Positions 23,002 to 31,181 of a stretch of DNA of 41,106 nt are shown piece after piece. The stretch covers positions 1 through 41,106 of the forward strand of contig DASWMK010000265.1 of NCBI GenBank assembly GCA_036399815.1, given 5' to 3'. The notes under the pieces are model-generated. The model did not search any database. It was not told the DNA's origin and saw nothing but the letters and a program-made list of their open reading frames with translations. Positions within the stretch are counted from its first letter, which is position 1, and every line of letters starts with the position of its first letter. This DNA is from Acidimicrobiales bacterium (GTDB taxonomy: Bacteria; Actinomycetota; Acidimicrobiia; Acidimicrobiales; DASWMK01). The translations under genes were made by a program, and so were the position numbers.

Positions 23002-23477
23002 GCGGCGACCTCGACGAAGCCCTTCTCGGCGCCGTCGCGGGTGTGGCCGAAGTAGCTCTCCCACCGGCCGGCCACCACCAGCGAGGCCTGGTACCCGAGG
23101 TCGCCCTCCGGGTAGCGCAGCAGCGGGTTCGAGTCGCAGGCCCAGAACTGCTCGGTGTACGTGCCCTCGATCATCGACGCCACCAGCAGCCGGCGGTGGC
23201 GGGGGAGGTCGTCGAAGGCCGGGCCGTCGATCACGGTGACGAGGTCGAGGTCGGCCGGGTCGAGCTTGTCGGTGGTGAAGCTGCCGTCGAGCCACTGGGC
23301 CCGCACGGGCACGAGCTCGTCGAGCGCCTCCCGCAGGTCCAGCCAGTACGAGAAGATCGCCGCCCGGGTGGAGGAGCCCTCGAACGCCTCGACGAGCGAC
23401 GCCCGCACGTCGTCGACGGTGGCCTCGTGGCGCCCGGCCGGGAGCAGGCCGCCGTCGCCGAAGGCGGGGATCGGCAT
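22998..23477 (-). CDS. DUF6932 family protein (minimal nucleotidyltransferase-like)
   Basis: 159 residues. FGDGGLLPAGRHEAT at the N terminus, WLDGSFTTDKLDPADLDLVTVID in the middle, and a late YFGHTRDGAEKGFVEV segment fit the DUF6932 pattern. The GS...DxD arrangement is that of minimal nucleotidyltransferases, seen in some toxin pairs; the activity is unknown. Its ATG overlaps the stop of the D-Ala-D-Ala ligase gene by 1 nt and its own stop overlaps the next gene, giving a three-gene minus operon. Confidence 0.75.
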   Translation of the reverse strand: MPIPAFGDGGLLPAGRHEATVDDVRASLVEAFEGSSTRAAIFSYWLDLREALDELVPVRAQWLDGSFTTDKLDPADLDLVTVIDGPAFDDLPRHRRLLVASMIEGTYTEQFWACDSNPLLRYPEGDLGYQASLVVAGRWESYFGHTRDGAEKGFVEVAA

Positions 23478-24589
23478 CAGCCCTCGGGGAGGGCCGGGCC
23501 GCGGTGGGTGGCGTCCCGGAAGCCGGCCCGGCGGGCGTGGCGCTCGAGGGCCAGCTCGACCAGCCGGTCGACGAGGTCGGCGTAGGTGAGGCCCGACGCC
23601 AGCCAGAGCTTCGGGTACATGGAGATCGGCGTGAAGCCGGGGATCGTGTTCACCTCGTTGACGAGGATGCCCCGCCCGCCCTCCTCGTAGAAGAAGTCCA
23701 CCCGGGCCATCCCCTCGACCCGCAGGGCGCCGGCCGCCGTGGCCGCCATCGCCCGCACCTCGTCGGCCACCGCCGGGTCGAGCGGGGCGGGGACGAGCAG
23801 CTGGGCGCCGTCGACGACGTACTTGTCCTCGTAGTCGTAGAAGTCGCGGCTGGGCACGACCTCGCCGGGGACCGACGCCTCGTAGGGGCCGTTGCCGAGG
23901 ACCGAGCACTCGATCTCCCGCCCGGCGATGCCCTCCTCGACGACGACCCACTCGTCGTAGGCGAAGGCCAGGTCCAGGGCGGCCGCCGCCGCCTCCTCGT
24001 CGTCGGCCCTCGACACGCCGACCGAGCTGCCGAGGTTGGCCGGCTTCACGAACACCGGCCAGCCCAGCTCCTCGCCGGCCCGCCGGGCGGCGCCCCGGTC
24101 GTCCACGCCCCGGCGCACCGCGAACCAGCGGCCCTGGGGGATGCCGTGCGCGGCGAGGACGGTCTTCGCCATCGCCTTGTCCATGGCCACGGCCGACCCG
24201 AGCACGCCCGAGCCGACGTAGGGCACCCCGGCCACCTCGAGCAGGCCCTGGACGGTGCCGTCCTCGCCGAGCGGGCCGTGCAGCAGCGGGAACACGACGA
24301 CCGGGCCGGTGGCCTCGCCCTCGGCCAGGGCCGGCAGCGGGTCGACGGCCGGCCCGGCGGCGGTCAGCTCGGCCGGCGCCGGCGCGCCGGGCCCGAGCGC
24401 GGCCTGGCCCTGCTCGGACACCACCCACTCGCCCTTGCGGGTGATGCCGACGGGCAGGACGTCGTAGCGGGCCGGGTCGAGGGCCCGCAGCACGTGCGCC
24501 GCCGACACGCACGACACCTCGTGCTCCGCCGACCGGCCCCCGAACAGCAGGAGCAGGCGGATGCGGCCCGTGGGGTCCTCGGCGGCCAT
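23477..24589 (-). CDS. ddl: D-alanine--D-alanine ligase
   Basis: 370 residues. Joins two D-alanines with ATP for the peptidoglycan pentapeptide. The N-terminal LLLLFGGRSAEHEVSCVSA is the family signature, followed by the ATP-grasp fold: FVKPANLGSSVGVS, then EMARV-like GMARVDFFYEEG, and ILVNEVNTIPGFTPISMYPKLW, which supplies metal and substrate ligands. The ATG at 24589 was preferred over the GTG at 24598 because TACAGT lies 7 nt before it, fitting a leaderless start. It is divergent from murF, whose product adds this dipeptide, so the two are logically paired. Confidence 0.95.
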   Translation of the reverse strand: MAAEDPTGRIRLLLLFGGRSAEHEVSCVSAAHVLRALDPARYDVLPVGITRKGEWVVSEQGQAALGPGAPAPAELTAAGPAVDPLPALAEGEATGPVVVFPLLHGPLGEDGTVQGLLEVAGVPYVGSGVLGSAVAMDKAMAKTVLAAHGIPQGRWFAVRRGVDDRGAARRAGEELGWPVFVKPANLGSSVGVSRADDEEAAAAALDLAFAYDEWVVVEEGIAGREIECSVLGNGPYEASVPGEVVPSRDFYDYEDKYVVDGAQLLVPAPLDPAVADEVRAMAATAAGALRVEGMARVDFFYEEGGRGILVNEVNTIPGFTPISMYPKLWLASGLTYADLVDRLVELALERHARRAGFRDATHRGPALPEG

Positions 24590-24596
24590 GCCGGCC

Positions 24597-24602
24597 ACTG
24601 TA
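24597..24602 (-). promoter_or_regulatory. -10-like TACAGT of ddl
   Basis: TACAGT on the minus strand, 7 nt before the ATG at 24589. It matches the leaderless pattern of other genes here. Confidence 0.5.
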
Positions 24603-24638
24603 GGCAGCGCCCTCCGCGCACCCGCGGAGCACCCCGGG

Positions 24639-24644
24639 TACGGT
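24639..24644 (+). promoter_or_regulatory. -10-like TACGGT of murF
   Basis: TACGGT, 9 nt before the GTG of murF at 24654. Only 64 bp separate the ddl and murF starts, so the two promoters lie back to back. Confidence 0.45.
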
Positions 24645-24653
24645 CCCGGTCCC

Positions 24654-25982
24654 GTGAGGTTGCGAGCGACGGAGGTGGCGGAGGCCGCCGGGGGCGAGCT
24701 GGCCGGGCCCGAGGTGGAGGTGGACGGGGCGACCGTCGACTCCCGCGCCGTGCGGGGCGGGGAGCTGTTCGTGCCGGTCGTGGCGGCCAGGGACGGCCAC
24801 GACTTCGTCCCCGCCGCGCTGGCCGCCGGCGCCGCCGCCTACCTCACGTCCCGGCCGCCGGTGGGCGGCACGGCCGTGGTCGTGGCCGACACGGCCGCCG
24901 CCCTGACCCGCCTCGGCGCCGCCGCCCGGGCCCGGCTGCCCGACCGGGTCGTCGGCATCACCGGCTCGGTCGGCAAGACGTCGGTGAAGGACCTGCTGGC
25001 CGCCGTCCTCGCTCGCCCGTTCCGCACGGCGGCCAGCCCCCGGTCGTTCAACAACGAGCTGGGCCTGCCCCTCACGCTCCTGAACGCCCCGGCCGACGCC
25101 GAGGCCGTCGTCCTCGAGATGGGCGCGAGGGGTCGGGGCCACATCGCCGCGCTGTGCGAGGTGGCCCGGCCGACGGTCGGGGTCGTCACCACCGTCGGCA
25201 TGGCCCACACCGAGCTGTTCGGGTCGGTGGAGGAGGTGGCGGTGGCCAAGGGCGAGCTGGTCGAGGCCCTGCCGCCGTCGGGCACCGCCGTGCTCAACGC
25301 CGACCAGCCGCTGGTGGCGGCCATGGCCGGCCGCACGAGGGCGACCGTCCTGCGCTTCGGGGTGGCCGGCGACGTCCGGGCCGAGCACGTGGAGGTGGGC
25401 GACGACCTGCGGGCCCGCTTCACGCTCGTGTCGCCGTGGGGCGCCGTCCCCGTCCGCCTCGCGGCCAGGGGCGAGCACCAGGTGGCGAACGCGCTGGCGG
25501 CCGCGGCGGCCGCCGTCGCCGCCGGCGCCACCCTGGACGACGTCGCCGCCGGGCTGTCCGAGGCCGCCGTGTCGGCGTGGCGGATGGAGCTGGTGACGGC
25601 GCCTTCGGGGGCGGTGGTGCTGAACGACGCCTACAACGCCAACCCCGTGTCCACGGCCGCCGCCCTGCGGTCCCTGGCCCGGTTGCCGGCCCGCCGGCGG
25701 GTGGCCGTCCTCGGCGGGATGGCCGAGCTGGGGGAGGGGTCGGCCGCCGCCCACCGGGAGGTCGGCGACCTGGCCCGGTCCCTCGGCGTGCGCATCGTGG
25801 CCGTCGGCGCGCCCGACTACGGCGGCGAGGACGTGCCCGACCTGGCCGCCGCGCTCGCCGCCCTCGGCCCGGTCGGCGAGGGCGACGCCGTGCTCGTGAA
25901 GGGCAGCCGGGTCCACGGCCTGGAGCGGCTGGCCGAGACGCTCGTTTCCGGCGGCGCCGGCGCGGGAACGCAAGGGGCGTAG
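24654..25982 (+). CDS. murF: UDP-N-acetylmuramoyl-tripeptide--D-alanyl-D-alanine ligase
   Basis: 442 residues. Adds D-Ala-D-Ala to the UDP-MurNAc tripeptide in the cytoplasm. The Mur ligase layout is complete: N-terminal substrate domain (VDGATVDSRAVRGGELFVPV), the P-loop GITGSVGKTS (about 100-109), RSFNNELGLPLTLL, EMGARGRGHI, the nucleotide-domain TVGMAHTELFGS, and the MurF signature NDAYNANPVST. The GTG at 24654 was chosen because the conserved N terminus begins there and a -10-like element precedes it; the open frame upstream has no support. The other mur genes are not in the window, so it is detached from a classical dcw cluster. Confidence 0.94.
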   Translation: MRLRATEVAEAAGGELAGPEVEVDGATVDSRAVRGGELFVPVVAARDGHDFVPAALAAGAAAYLTSRPPVGGTAVVVADTAAALTRLGAAARARLPDRVVGITGSVGKTSVKDLLAAVLARPFRTAASPRSFNNELGLPLTLLNAPADAEAVVLEMGARGRGHIAALCEVARPTVGVVTTVGMAHTELFGSVEEVAVAKGELVEALPPSGTAVLNADQPLVAAMAGRTRATVLRFGVAGDVRAEHVEVGDDLRARFTLVSPWGAVPVRLAARGEHQVANALAAAAAAVAAGATLDDVAAGLSEAAVSAWRMELVTAPSGAVVLNDAYNANPVSTAAALRSLARLPARRRVAVLGGMAELGEGSAAAHREVGDLARSLGVRIVAVGAPDYGGEDVPDLAAALAALGPVGEGDAVLVKGSRVHGLERLAETLVSGGAGAGTQGA

Positions 25983-26018
25983 CCGGGCCGGGGCTGGCGG
26001 CGGAGGCGCCGGCCCGGC
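25982..26018. terminator. 10-bp perfect hairpin after murF
   Basis: GCCGGGCCGG at 25982-25991 is exactly complementary to CCGGCCCGGC at 26009-26018, with a 17-nt loop. It begins on the last base of the murF stop codon and lies between convergent genes. No T-run follows, as is common in GC-rich actinobacteria. Confidence 0.65.
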
Positions 26019-26037
26019 CGAGGCGTCCCCGGCCGCC

Positions 26038-26721
26038 CTAGCCCGACTGGGTGGGGACGACCGAGCGGATCCAGGCCTCGAGCGCCGACGGGTTGCGGCT
26101 CTGGGTCATCACCCACCCGGGGCCGGTGAAGTCGAACACCAGGCCCTCGCCCGACTTGAGGGTGGCCATCATGCCCGTCGCCACCTTGCGCAGCTGGCTG
26201 GTGACGGTCGGCCCGAAGGCGACGACGTGGCCGCTGTCGATCGTCACCGACTCCCCCGGGCCGAGCGTGATCGTGTCCAGGGCGCCGTAGCAGGCGAGCA
26301 CGACGGTGCCGTGGCCCATGGCCCGCACGAGGAACCCGCCCTCGCCGCCGACCAGGTTCTTGAACCCGCCCCACTTGGTGTCGAGCTCGACGCCGGCGGA
26401 GGAGGCCAGCCACGAGCCCCGGGTGATCGACATCGGCTGGTCGGGGGTGACGCCGGCGGCGAGCACGTCGCCGGACAGGTGGTGGGCGACGTCCACCCAG
26501 CCGCCGGCCGGCGGCGCCGTGTAGGTGGTGATGAACAGGCTCTCGCCGCCGAGGACCGAGCGCTTCAGGCCCTTGAGCAGCCCGCCCTGGGTGCTGGCCT
26601 CGACGGCGACCCCGTAGGAGGTCGCCATCATGGCGCCGGACTCGGCCTTCACCTGCTCCCCGGGGTCGAGGCCGACGCGGGCGACGGCGAATGACGGGTT
26701 GTGGCGGACGTCGACGTGCAC
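26038..26721 (-). CDS. AIM24 / TIGR00266 family protein
   Basis: 227 residues. It has the beta-rich AIM24 pattern: VKAESGAMMATSYGV, GGLLKGLKRSVLGGESLFITTYTAP, then GFLVRAMGHGTVVLACYGALDTITLGPGESVTIDSGHVVAF. This is a widespread domain of unknown biochemical role, linked in yeast mitochondria to membrane organisation. It ends with MTQSRNPSALEAWIRSVVP. The GTG at 26721 was chosen because TACGGT stands exactly 6 nt before it; the frame stays open to 26784. Confidence 0.88.
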   Translation of the reverse strand: MHVDVRHNPSFAVARVGLDPGEQVKAESGAMMATSYGVAVEASTQGGLLKGLKRSVLGGESLFITTYTAPPAGGWVDVAHHLSGDVLAAGVTPDQPMSITRGSWLASSAGVELDTKWGGFKNLVGGEGGFLVRAMGHGTVVLACYGALDTITLGPGESVTIDSGHVVAFGPTVTSQLRKVATGMMATLKSGEGLVFDFTGPGWVMTQSRNPSALEAWIRSVVPTQSG

Positions 26722-26727
26722 CCGGCG

Positions 26728-26733
26728 ACCGTA
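26728..26733 (-). promoter_or_regulatory. -10-like TACGGT of the AIM24 gene
   Basis: TACGGT on the minus strand, exactly 6 nt before the GTG at 26721. Confidence 0.5.
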
Positions 26734-26899
26734 ACGCGGCCCGGCCGCCCGGTGGCCTCGCCGCACTCGTCCCGGATTCGTCACACGACCGCAACCTCGA
26801 CTACGGTTCCGTCATCTTCCCGGCCCCGCTGCCGATGGTGACCGGGTCGGGACCAGGGGGCGAGCCGTCCGGCCCGCCGGGGTGTGAGGAGTCGTACGA

Positions 26900-27241
26900 G
26901 TGCGTTGGAGACTGGGGCTGGCCGCCGTCGTGGTCAGCGTGCTGCTGCTGACCGGGTGCACCACCGAGGAGATCATCCACGTGTGGTTCGACCGGTACGG
27001 CGCCACCATGCAGGACAAGGAAGACGCCATCGACGTGGCGCGCTGCGAGTCGGGCCTGAACGAGGAGGCCCGCAACGGCGACTACTACGGCCTCTTCCAG
27101 CTGAGCAAGACCTACCACGAGGCCAGGGCCAGGAGCCTCGGCTACACGTGGTCGGACATGCTCGACGCCGGCCCGAACTCCCACGTGGCGGCCAGCCTGT
27201 GGTCCGAGCAGGGCTGGCGGCCCTGGGCCTGCGCGCCCTAG
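26900..27241 (+). CDS. Lysozyme/transglycosylase-like lipoprotein
   Basis: 113 residues. A lipoprotein signal (VVVSVLLLTGC) places Cys19 as the lipidated residue, so the mature protein sits on the outer face of the membrane. The mature part resembles a small SLT/lysozyme-like domain: DVARCESGLNEEARNGDYYGLFQLSKTYH, where the Glu of RCESG is the likely catalytic acid and YGLFQ is the usual substrate-groove motif, ending in ASLWSEQGWRPWAC. It probably cleaves peptidoglycan. The GTG at 26900 has GAGGAG about 11 nt upstream. Confidence 0.88.
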   Translation: MRWRLGLAAVVVSVLLLTGCTTEEIIHVWFDRYGATMQDKEDAIDVARCESGLNEEARNGDYYGLFQLSKTYHEARARSLGYTWSDMLDAGPNSHVAASLWSEQGWRPWACAP

Positions 27242-27245
27242 CCAC

Positions 27246-27277
27246 GGCCCTACCGGCCTCTTAGCCGGCCGGGGGCC
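27246..27277. terminator. Possible terminator after the lysozyme-like gene
   Basis: Nested complementarity: CCGGC (27253-27257) with GCCGG (27264-27268) around loop CTCTTA, and outer GGCCC (27246-27250) with GGGCC (27273-27277). It starts 5 nt after the stop. Confidence 0.45.
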
Positions 27278-27300
27278 TTCGCTTAACCGAGCCCGTCGTT

Positions 27301-27315
27301 ACCTTCGCCGAAGGT
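27301..27315. promoter_or_regulatory. 15-bp inverted repeat upstream of the VCBS gene
   Basis: ACCTTC-GCC-GAAGGT with perfect 6-bp arms, 31 nt before the GTG at 27347. It could be an operator or an mRNA leader hairpin; no regulator is identified. Confidence 0.35.
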
Positions 27316-27346
27316 CCCGGAGGGCGAACGAGCGAGGGGTGACGCG

Positions 27347-29575
27347 GTGGCGAGGCAGTGGACGTGGAGGGCGGCGGTGGCCGGCCTCGTGCTCGGGGCG
27401 GTGGCGACGGTGGCGCCCGGCTCGGCGTCGGCCGCGGCGGCCGGTCCCCGGTTCGTGGTCCCCGACCGCACGCCCGGCGGCGGCGTGCTGCCCCAGGACG
27501 TCGCCACCGGCGACTTCACCGGCGACGGCCGGGCCGACGTCGTCGTCGCCAACCTCGGCCCCGACGCCTTCACCGGCGGCGTGGCCGTGCTGCGCGGCGA
27601 CGGCGCCGGCAACCTGGCCGACCCCGTCCGCACGAGCGTCGGCATCCAGAACGGCACCCAGGAGGTCGCCCCGGGCGACTTCGACGAGGACGGCAAGCTC
27701 GACGCCGCCGTCGTCACCGGCACGACCGGCGGGGCCGGCCCCATCCGCATCCTCCTCGGCACCGGCACGGGCACGTTCACGCTCGGCCAGACACTCCTGG
27801 CCGGCGACGGCCACATCGAGGTCGCCGACTTCACCGGCGACGGCCACCTCGACCTCGTCTTCCTCTACGAGGGCGGCGCCGCGACGGTGAAGCTGTTCAC
27901 CGGCCTCGGCACCGGCCGGTTCTCCGCCGCCGTCGACCTGCCCCGCTCGTGGGACGCCTACGACCTCGAGGTCGCGGACGTGAACGGCGACGGCCGGCCC
28001 GACCTGGTCGGCGCGGCCGGCGGCCCCATCTGGTCCATGCTCAACCAGGGCGGCGGCGCCTTCTCCGAGCAGGTGTTCGACATGGGCAGCGGCCTGTCCG
28101 GCATGGAGCTGGCGGTCGCCGACCTCAACGGCGACGCCGTGCCCGACCTCGCCCTCGCCACCGGCTCGAACGGCGACGTGCAGATCGGCCTCGGCCGGGG
28201 CGACGGCACCTTCGCCGCCGGCCCCACCTACCAGGACGTCTCCTTCGCCACCGGCTCGATCGCCGCCGGCGACTGGACCGGCGACGGCGTCGCCGACCTC
28301 GTCGTCAACAACGACTACGCCGAGGAGAGCAACATCGTCGTCCTGCTGCGGGGCAACGGCGACGGCACCTTCGGCGGCAGCACCTACTGGACGACCGGCA
28401 ACGACGACCCGACGCCGGTCCACCTCGACGGCGACGGCCGGCTCGACCTCGTCGCCTTCTCGTCCGACCCCGGCCTCGTCTACGCCACGCTGAACGCCGG
28501 CAACGGGAAGCTCAAGGCCCCGCAGTCGACGGTCACGACCGCCCTCGGTGCCCCCGAGACCGGCGACGTCAACAACGACGGCCTCGCCGACGTCGTCACC
28601 CTGAGCTCGCGCATCGCCGCCCACCTCGGGCGGGGCGCCGGGCGGTTCACGTCGGTCGTCGGCACCAACGGCGTGTCCGAGGGCGTCGGCCAGATCCGCC
28701 TCGCCGACCTGAACGAGGACGGCAGGCTCGACGTGGTCGCCGGCCTGACCCACATCGGCCCGCTGCCCAACAACCTGGCCGTCTTCACCGGCAACGGCGC
28801 CGGCGGGTTCTCCGGCCCGACCCGGCTCGCCACCGGCGACTGGAACGCCAGCAACGAGTCCGTGGCGGTCGGCGACGTGAACGGCGACGGCCACGTCGAC
28901 ATCGTCGGCCGCACCAACACCCAGGTCGCCGTCCTGCGGGGCAACGGCAACGGCACCTTCCAGGCGCCCCTGCTGTCCGGCGTGGCCGCCTTCTCCCAGT
29001 ACGGGACCCACCTCCTCGAGGTGACCGGCGACGGCGTCGTCGACCTCGTCCACATCGTGAAGACCGGCGGCCCGGACTTCGGCAACGGCTACATCCGGGT
29101 CCTGCGGGGCAACGGCGACGGCACGTTCACGTCGGTCCAGACGCTCGGCTTCGACGGCAACCCGTCCACCCCCGGGCTCGTCGCCGACCTGAACGGCGAC
29201 GGCCGCCTCGACGTGGTGGCCAGCGGCACGAGGGGCTCGAACGGCGGCCGCAGCGGCATCCGGGTGAGCCTCGCCACCGGCACCGCCCTCGGGCCGATCA
29301 CCTTCTACCCGTACCCGCCCTTCCCGATGGGGGACATCGACGCCGCCGACTTCGACGGCGACGGCGACCTCGACGTCGTCGGCGGCGGGTTCGCCTCGCT
29401 CGCCGTCGCCGTCAACGACGGGACCGGCACGTTCACCGGCCCGGTCGAGCTCATCGCCACCTCGTCCACCGCCAGGGTCGTCGCCGACTTCACCGGCGAC
29501 GGGCGCCCGGACGTGTTCTCGATCAACCCGACCGACCGCGGCCTCTACAGCGTCTACGTGAACCGGGCCCGCTGA
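27347..29575 (+). CDS. Secreted VCBS/FG-GAP repeat protein, about 14 calcium loops
   Basis: 742 residues. A signal peptide (ending near GSASAAAA, about residue 32) is followed by about 14 calcium-binding loops of the form D(F/V/L)(T/N/D)GDG--D(L/V)V, for example DFTGDGRADVV, DVNGDGRPDLV, DLNGDAVPDLA, DVNNDGLADVV, DVNGDGHVDIV, DLNGDGRLDVV and DFDGDGDLDVV, interleaved with LRGNGDGTF-type strands. This predicts two beta-propellers outside the cell. No catalytic domain, LPXTG sorting signal or membrane anchor is visible. GAGGGG lies about 7 nt before the GTG start. Role unknown, perhaps adhesion. Confidence 0.9.
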   Translation: MARQWTWRAAVAGLVLGAVATVAPGSASAAAAGPRFVVPDRTPGGGVLPQDVATGDFTGDGRADVVVANLGPDAFTGGVAVLRGDGAGNLADPVRTSVGIQNGTQEVAPGDFDEDGKLDAAVVTGTTGGAGPIRILLGTGTGTFTLGQTLLAGDGHIEVADFTGDGHLDLVFLYEGGAATVKLFTGLGTGRFSAAVDLPRSWDAYDLEVADVNGDGRPDLVGAAGGPIWSMLNQGGGAFSEQVFDMGSGLSGMELAVADLNGDAVPDLALATGSNGDVQIGLGRGDGTFAAGPTYQDVSFATGSIAAGDWTGDGVADLVVNNDYAEESNIVVLLRGNGDGTFGGSTYWTTGNDDPTPVHLDGDGRLDLVAFSSDPGLVYATLNAGNGKLKAPQSTVTTALGAPETGDVNNDGLADVVTLSSRIAAHLGRGAGRFTSVVGTNGVSEGVGQIRLADLNEDGRLDVVAGLTHIGPLPNNLAVFTGNGAGGFSGPTRLATGDWNASNESVAVGDVNGDGHVDIVGRTNTQVAVLRGNGNGTFQAPLLSGVAAFSQYGTHLLEVTGDGVVDLVHIVKTGGPDFGNGYIRVLRGNGDGTFTSVQTLGFDGNPSTPGLVADLNGDGRLDVVASGTRGSNGGRSGIRVSLATGTALGPITFYPYPPFPMGDIDAADFDGDGDLDVVGGGFASLAVAVNDGTGTFTGPVELIATSSTARVVADFTGDGRPDVFSINPTDRGLYSVYVNRAR

Positions 29576-29598
29576 GCGGGCGGCGGCCCGCGGCGCCG

Positions 29599-29604
29599 TA
29601 GGGT
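29599..29604 (+). promoter_or_regulatory. -10-like TAGGGT of the Ppx/GppA gene
   Basis: TAGGGT exactly 6 nt before the GTG at 29611, the leaderless pattern. Confidence 0.5.
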
Positions 29605-29610
29605 GGCGCC

Positions 29611-31155
29611 GTGGACCGTCCCACGGTGCTCGCGGCCGTCGACGTCGGGACCAACTCGTTCCACCTGCTCGTCGCCAGGGTGGCGGGCACGGGCCGGTTC
29701 GAGGTCCTCGCCAGGGAGAAGGAGGTCGTCCGGCTCGGCTCCGGGTCGGGCGACATGAAGCGCCTCGCCCCGGACGCCGTCGACCGGGGCGTCGCCGCCC
29801 TCGCCCGCTTCCGCCAGGTCGCCGAGATCTTCGGCGCCGACCTGCGGGCCGTCGCCACGAGCGCCGTGCGGGAGGCCGAGAACCGGGCCGACTTCCTCCG
29901 CCGGGCCCGCGACGAGGCCGGCGTGGACGTGGACGTCGTGTCCGGCGTGGAGGAGGCCCGCCTCATCCACCTCGGCGTCCTCCAGGCCCTGCCCGTGTTC
30001 GACCGCCGCCTGGTGCTCGTCGACATCGGCGGCGGCAGCACGGAGGTCGTCGTCGGCCAGCAGGGCGAGGTGCTCGAGGCCCGCAGCCTGAAGCTCGGCG
30101 CCATCCGCCTGACCGACCGGTTCTTCGCCGAGGAGCCGGTGCGGCGCAAGGCCGTCGACGAGTGCCGCCGCTACGTCCGCTCGATGGTGATCGGCGTGGC
30201 GCGCGAGGTCGGCCGGCTCGGCTTCGAGGTCGCGGCCGGCAGCTCGGGCACGATCCTCAACGTCGCCGAGATGGTGCAGGCCCGCCGGGGCGGCCCGCCG
30301 CTGCGCTCGGTCAGCGGGGCGACGATCACGAGGGCCGAGCTCGACGCCGTCGTCGCCTCGCTCGTCAAGGCGCACACGGCGAAGGACCGGCTGAAGGTGC
30401 CCGGCCTCGACCCCCGCAGGGCCGACATCATCCTCGGCGGGGCCGTCCTGCTCGAGCAGGTCTTCGCCGAGCTCGGCATCACCGAGATGGTCGTGGCCGA
30501 CTCCGCCCTCCGCGAGGGCATCCTCCTCGACACCATCCAGCGCCGCCAGGACGAGGGGCTCCACCACCTGCGCGACCTGCGCGAGCGCAGCGTCCGCCAC
30601 CTGGCCGACATCTACCCGGAGGAGCGGGAGCACGGCGAGCACAGCGCCGAGCTCGCCCTCCAGCTCTACGAGGGGCTGGCCGACCGGCACCGCCTCCCCG
30701 AGGTGTGCGAGGAGTGGCTGGAGGCGGCCGCGCTGCTCGCCAACGTGGGGCTGTTCATCGCCCACAGCCGCCACCACCTGCACGCCTACTACATCATCCG
30801 CAACGCCGAGCACCTGACCGGGTTCACCGACTCCGAGGTCGAGGTCATCGCCCAGGTCGCCCGGTACCACCGCAAGAGCGCGCCCAAGCCCAGCCACCAC
30901 GAGTTCGCCGCCCTCGACGCCGAGGACCAGCACGTCGTGCGGGTGCTGGCCGGCATCCTGCGCATCGCCATCGCCCTCGACCGGAGCCACGCCGGCGTGG
31001 TGCGGGGGGTGTCGGTGGCCCGCTCGGGCCGCCGGGTGGCGATCCACCTGAAGGTCGACGGCGACGCCGGGCTCGAGGTGTACACGGCCGAGCAGCGGGC
31101 CGGCCTGCTCGAGGACGCGCTCGGCGTGCGCGTGCGCTTCGTGGTCGACGAGTGA
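29611..31155 (+). CDS. Exopolyphosphatase / guanosine pentaphosphate phosphatase family
   Basis: 514 residues. Removes terminal phosphate from polyphosphate or pppGpp. The ASKHA fold is complete: AAVDVGTNSFHLLVARV, AVATSAVREAENR, VVSGVEEARLIHLGV (catalytic Glu region), VLVDIGGGSTEVVV and GSSGTILNVAEM. The C-terminal helical part (about 330-510) is HD-like but reads LLANVGLFIAHSRHHLHAYYII, so the His-Asp pair of true HD phosphohydrolases is absent, as in Ppx proteins generally. This C-terminal extension makes it longer than the short actinobacterial Ppx1 type. The GTG at 29611 follows a leaderless promoter. Confidence 0.92.
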   Translation: MDRPTVLAAVDVGTNSFHLLVARVAGTGRFEVLAREKEVVRLGSGSGDMKRLAPDAVDRGVAALARFRQVAEIFGADLRAVATSAVREAENRADFLRRARDEAGVDVDVVSGVEEARLIHLGVLQALPVFDRRLVLVDIGGGSTEVVVGQQGEVLEARSLKLGAIRLTDRFFAEEPVRRKAVDECRRYVRSMVIGVAREVGRLGFEVAAGSSGTILNVAEMVQARRGGPPLRSVSGATITRAELDAVVASLVKAHTAKDRLKVPGLDPRRADIILGGAVLLEQVFAELGITEMVVADSALREGILLDTIQRRQDEGLHHLRDLRERSVRHLADIYPEEREHGEHSAELALQLYEGLADRHRLPEVCEEWLEAAALLANVGLFIAHSRHHLHAYYIIRNAEHLTGFTDSEVEVIAQVARYHRKSAPKPSHHEFAALDAEDQHVVRVLAGILRIAIALDRSHAGVVRGVSVARSGRRVAIHLKVDGDAGLEVYTAEQRAGLLEDALGVRVRFVVDE

Positions 31156-31160
31156 GGTCG

Positions 31161-31181
31161 CCCGACCGCCGCTAGGTCGGG
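31161..31181. terminator. Bidirectional hairpin between the Ppx and copper oxidase genes
   Basis: CCCGACC (31161-31167) and GGTCGGG (31175-31181) form a perfect 7-bp stem with a 7-nt loop that contains the stop codon of the minus-strand gene. It lies between convergent genes. Confidence 0.65.

Noticed and set aside
27347-29575. Nearly regular nucleotide repeats (GGCGACGGC) as satellite DNA or a CRISPR
   Set aside because: They encode the calcium loops of VCBS repeats, spacing varies and spacers are coding sequence.
30600-30900. Active HD phosphohydrolase domain in the Ppx/GppA protein
   Set aside because: The position of the His-Asp pair reads Ala-Asn; this is normal for Ppx C-terminal domains and is not a sign of a second activity.
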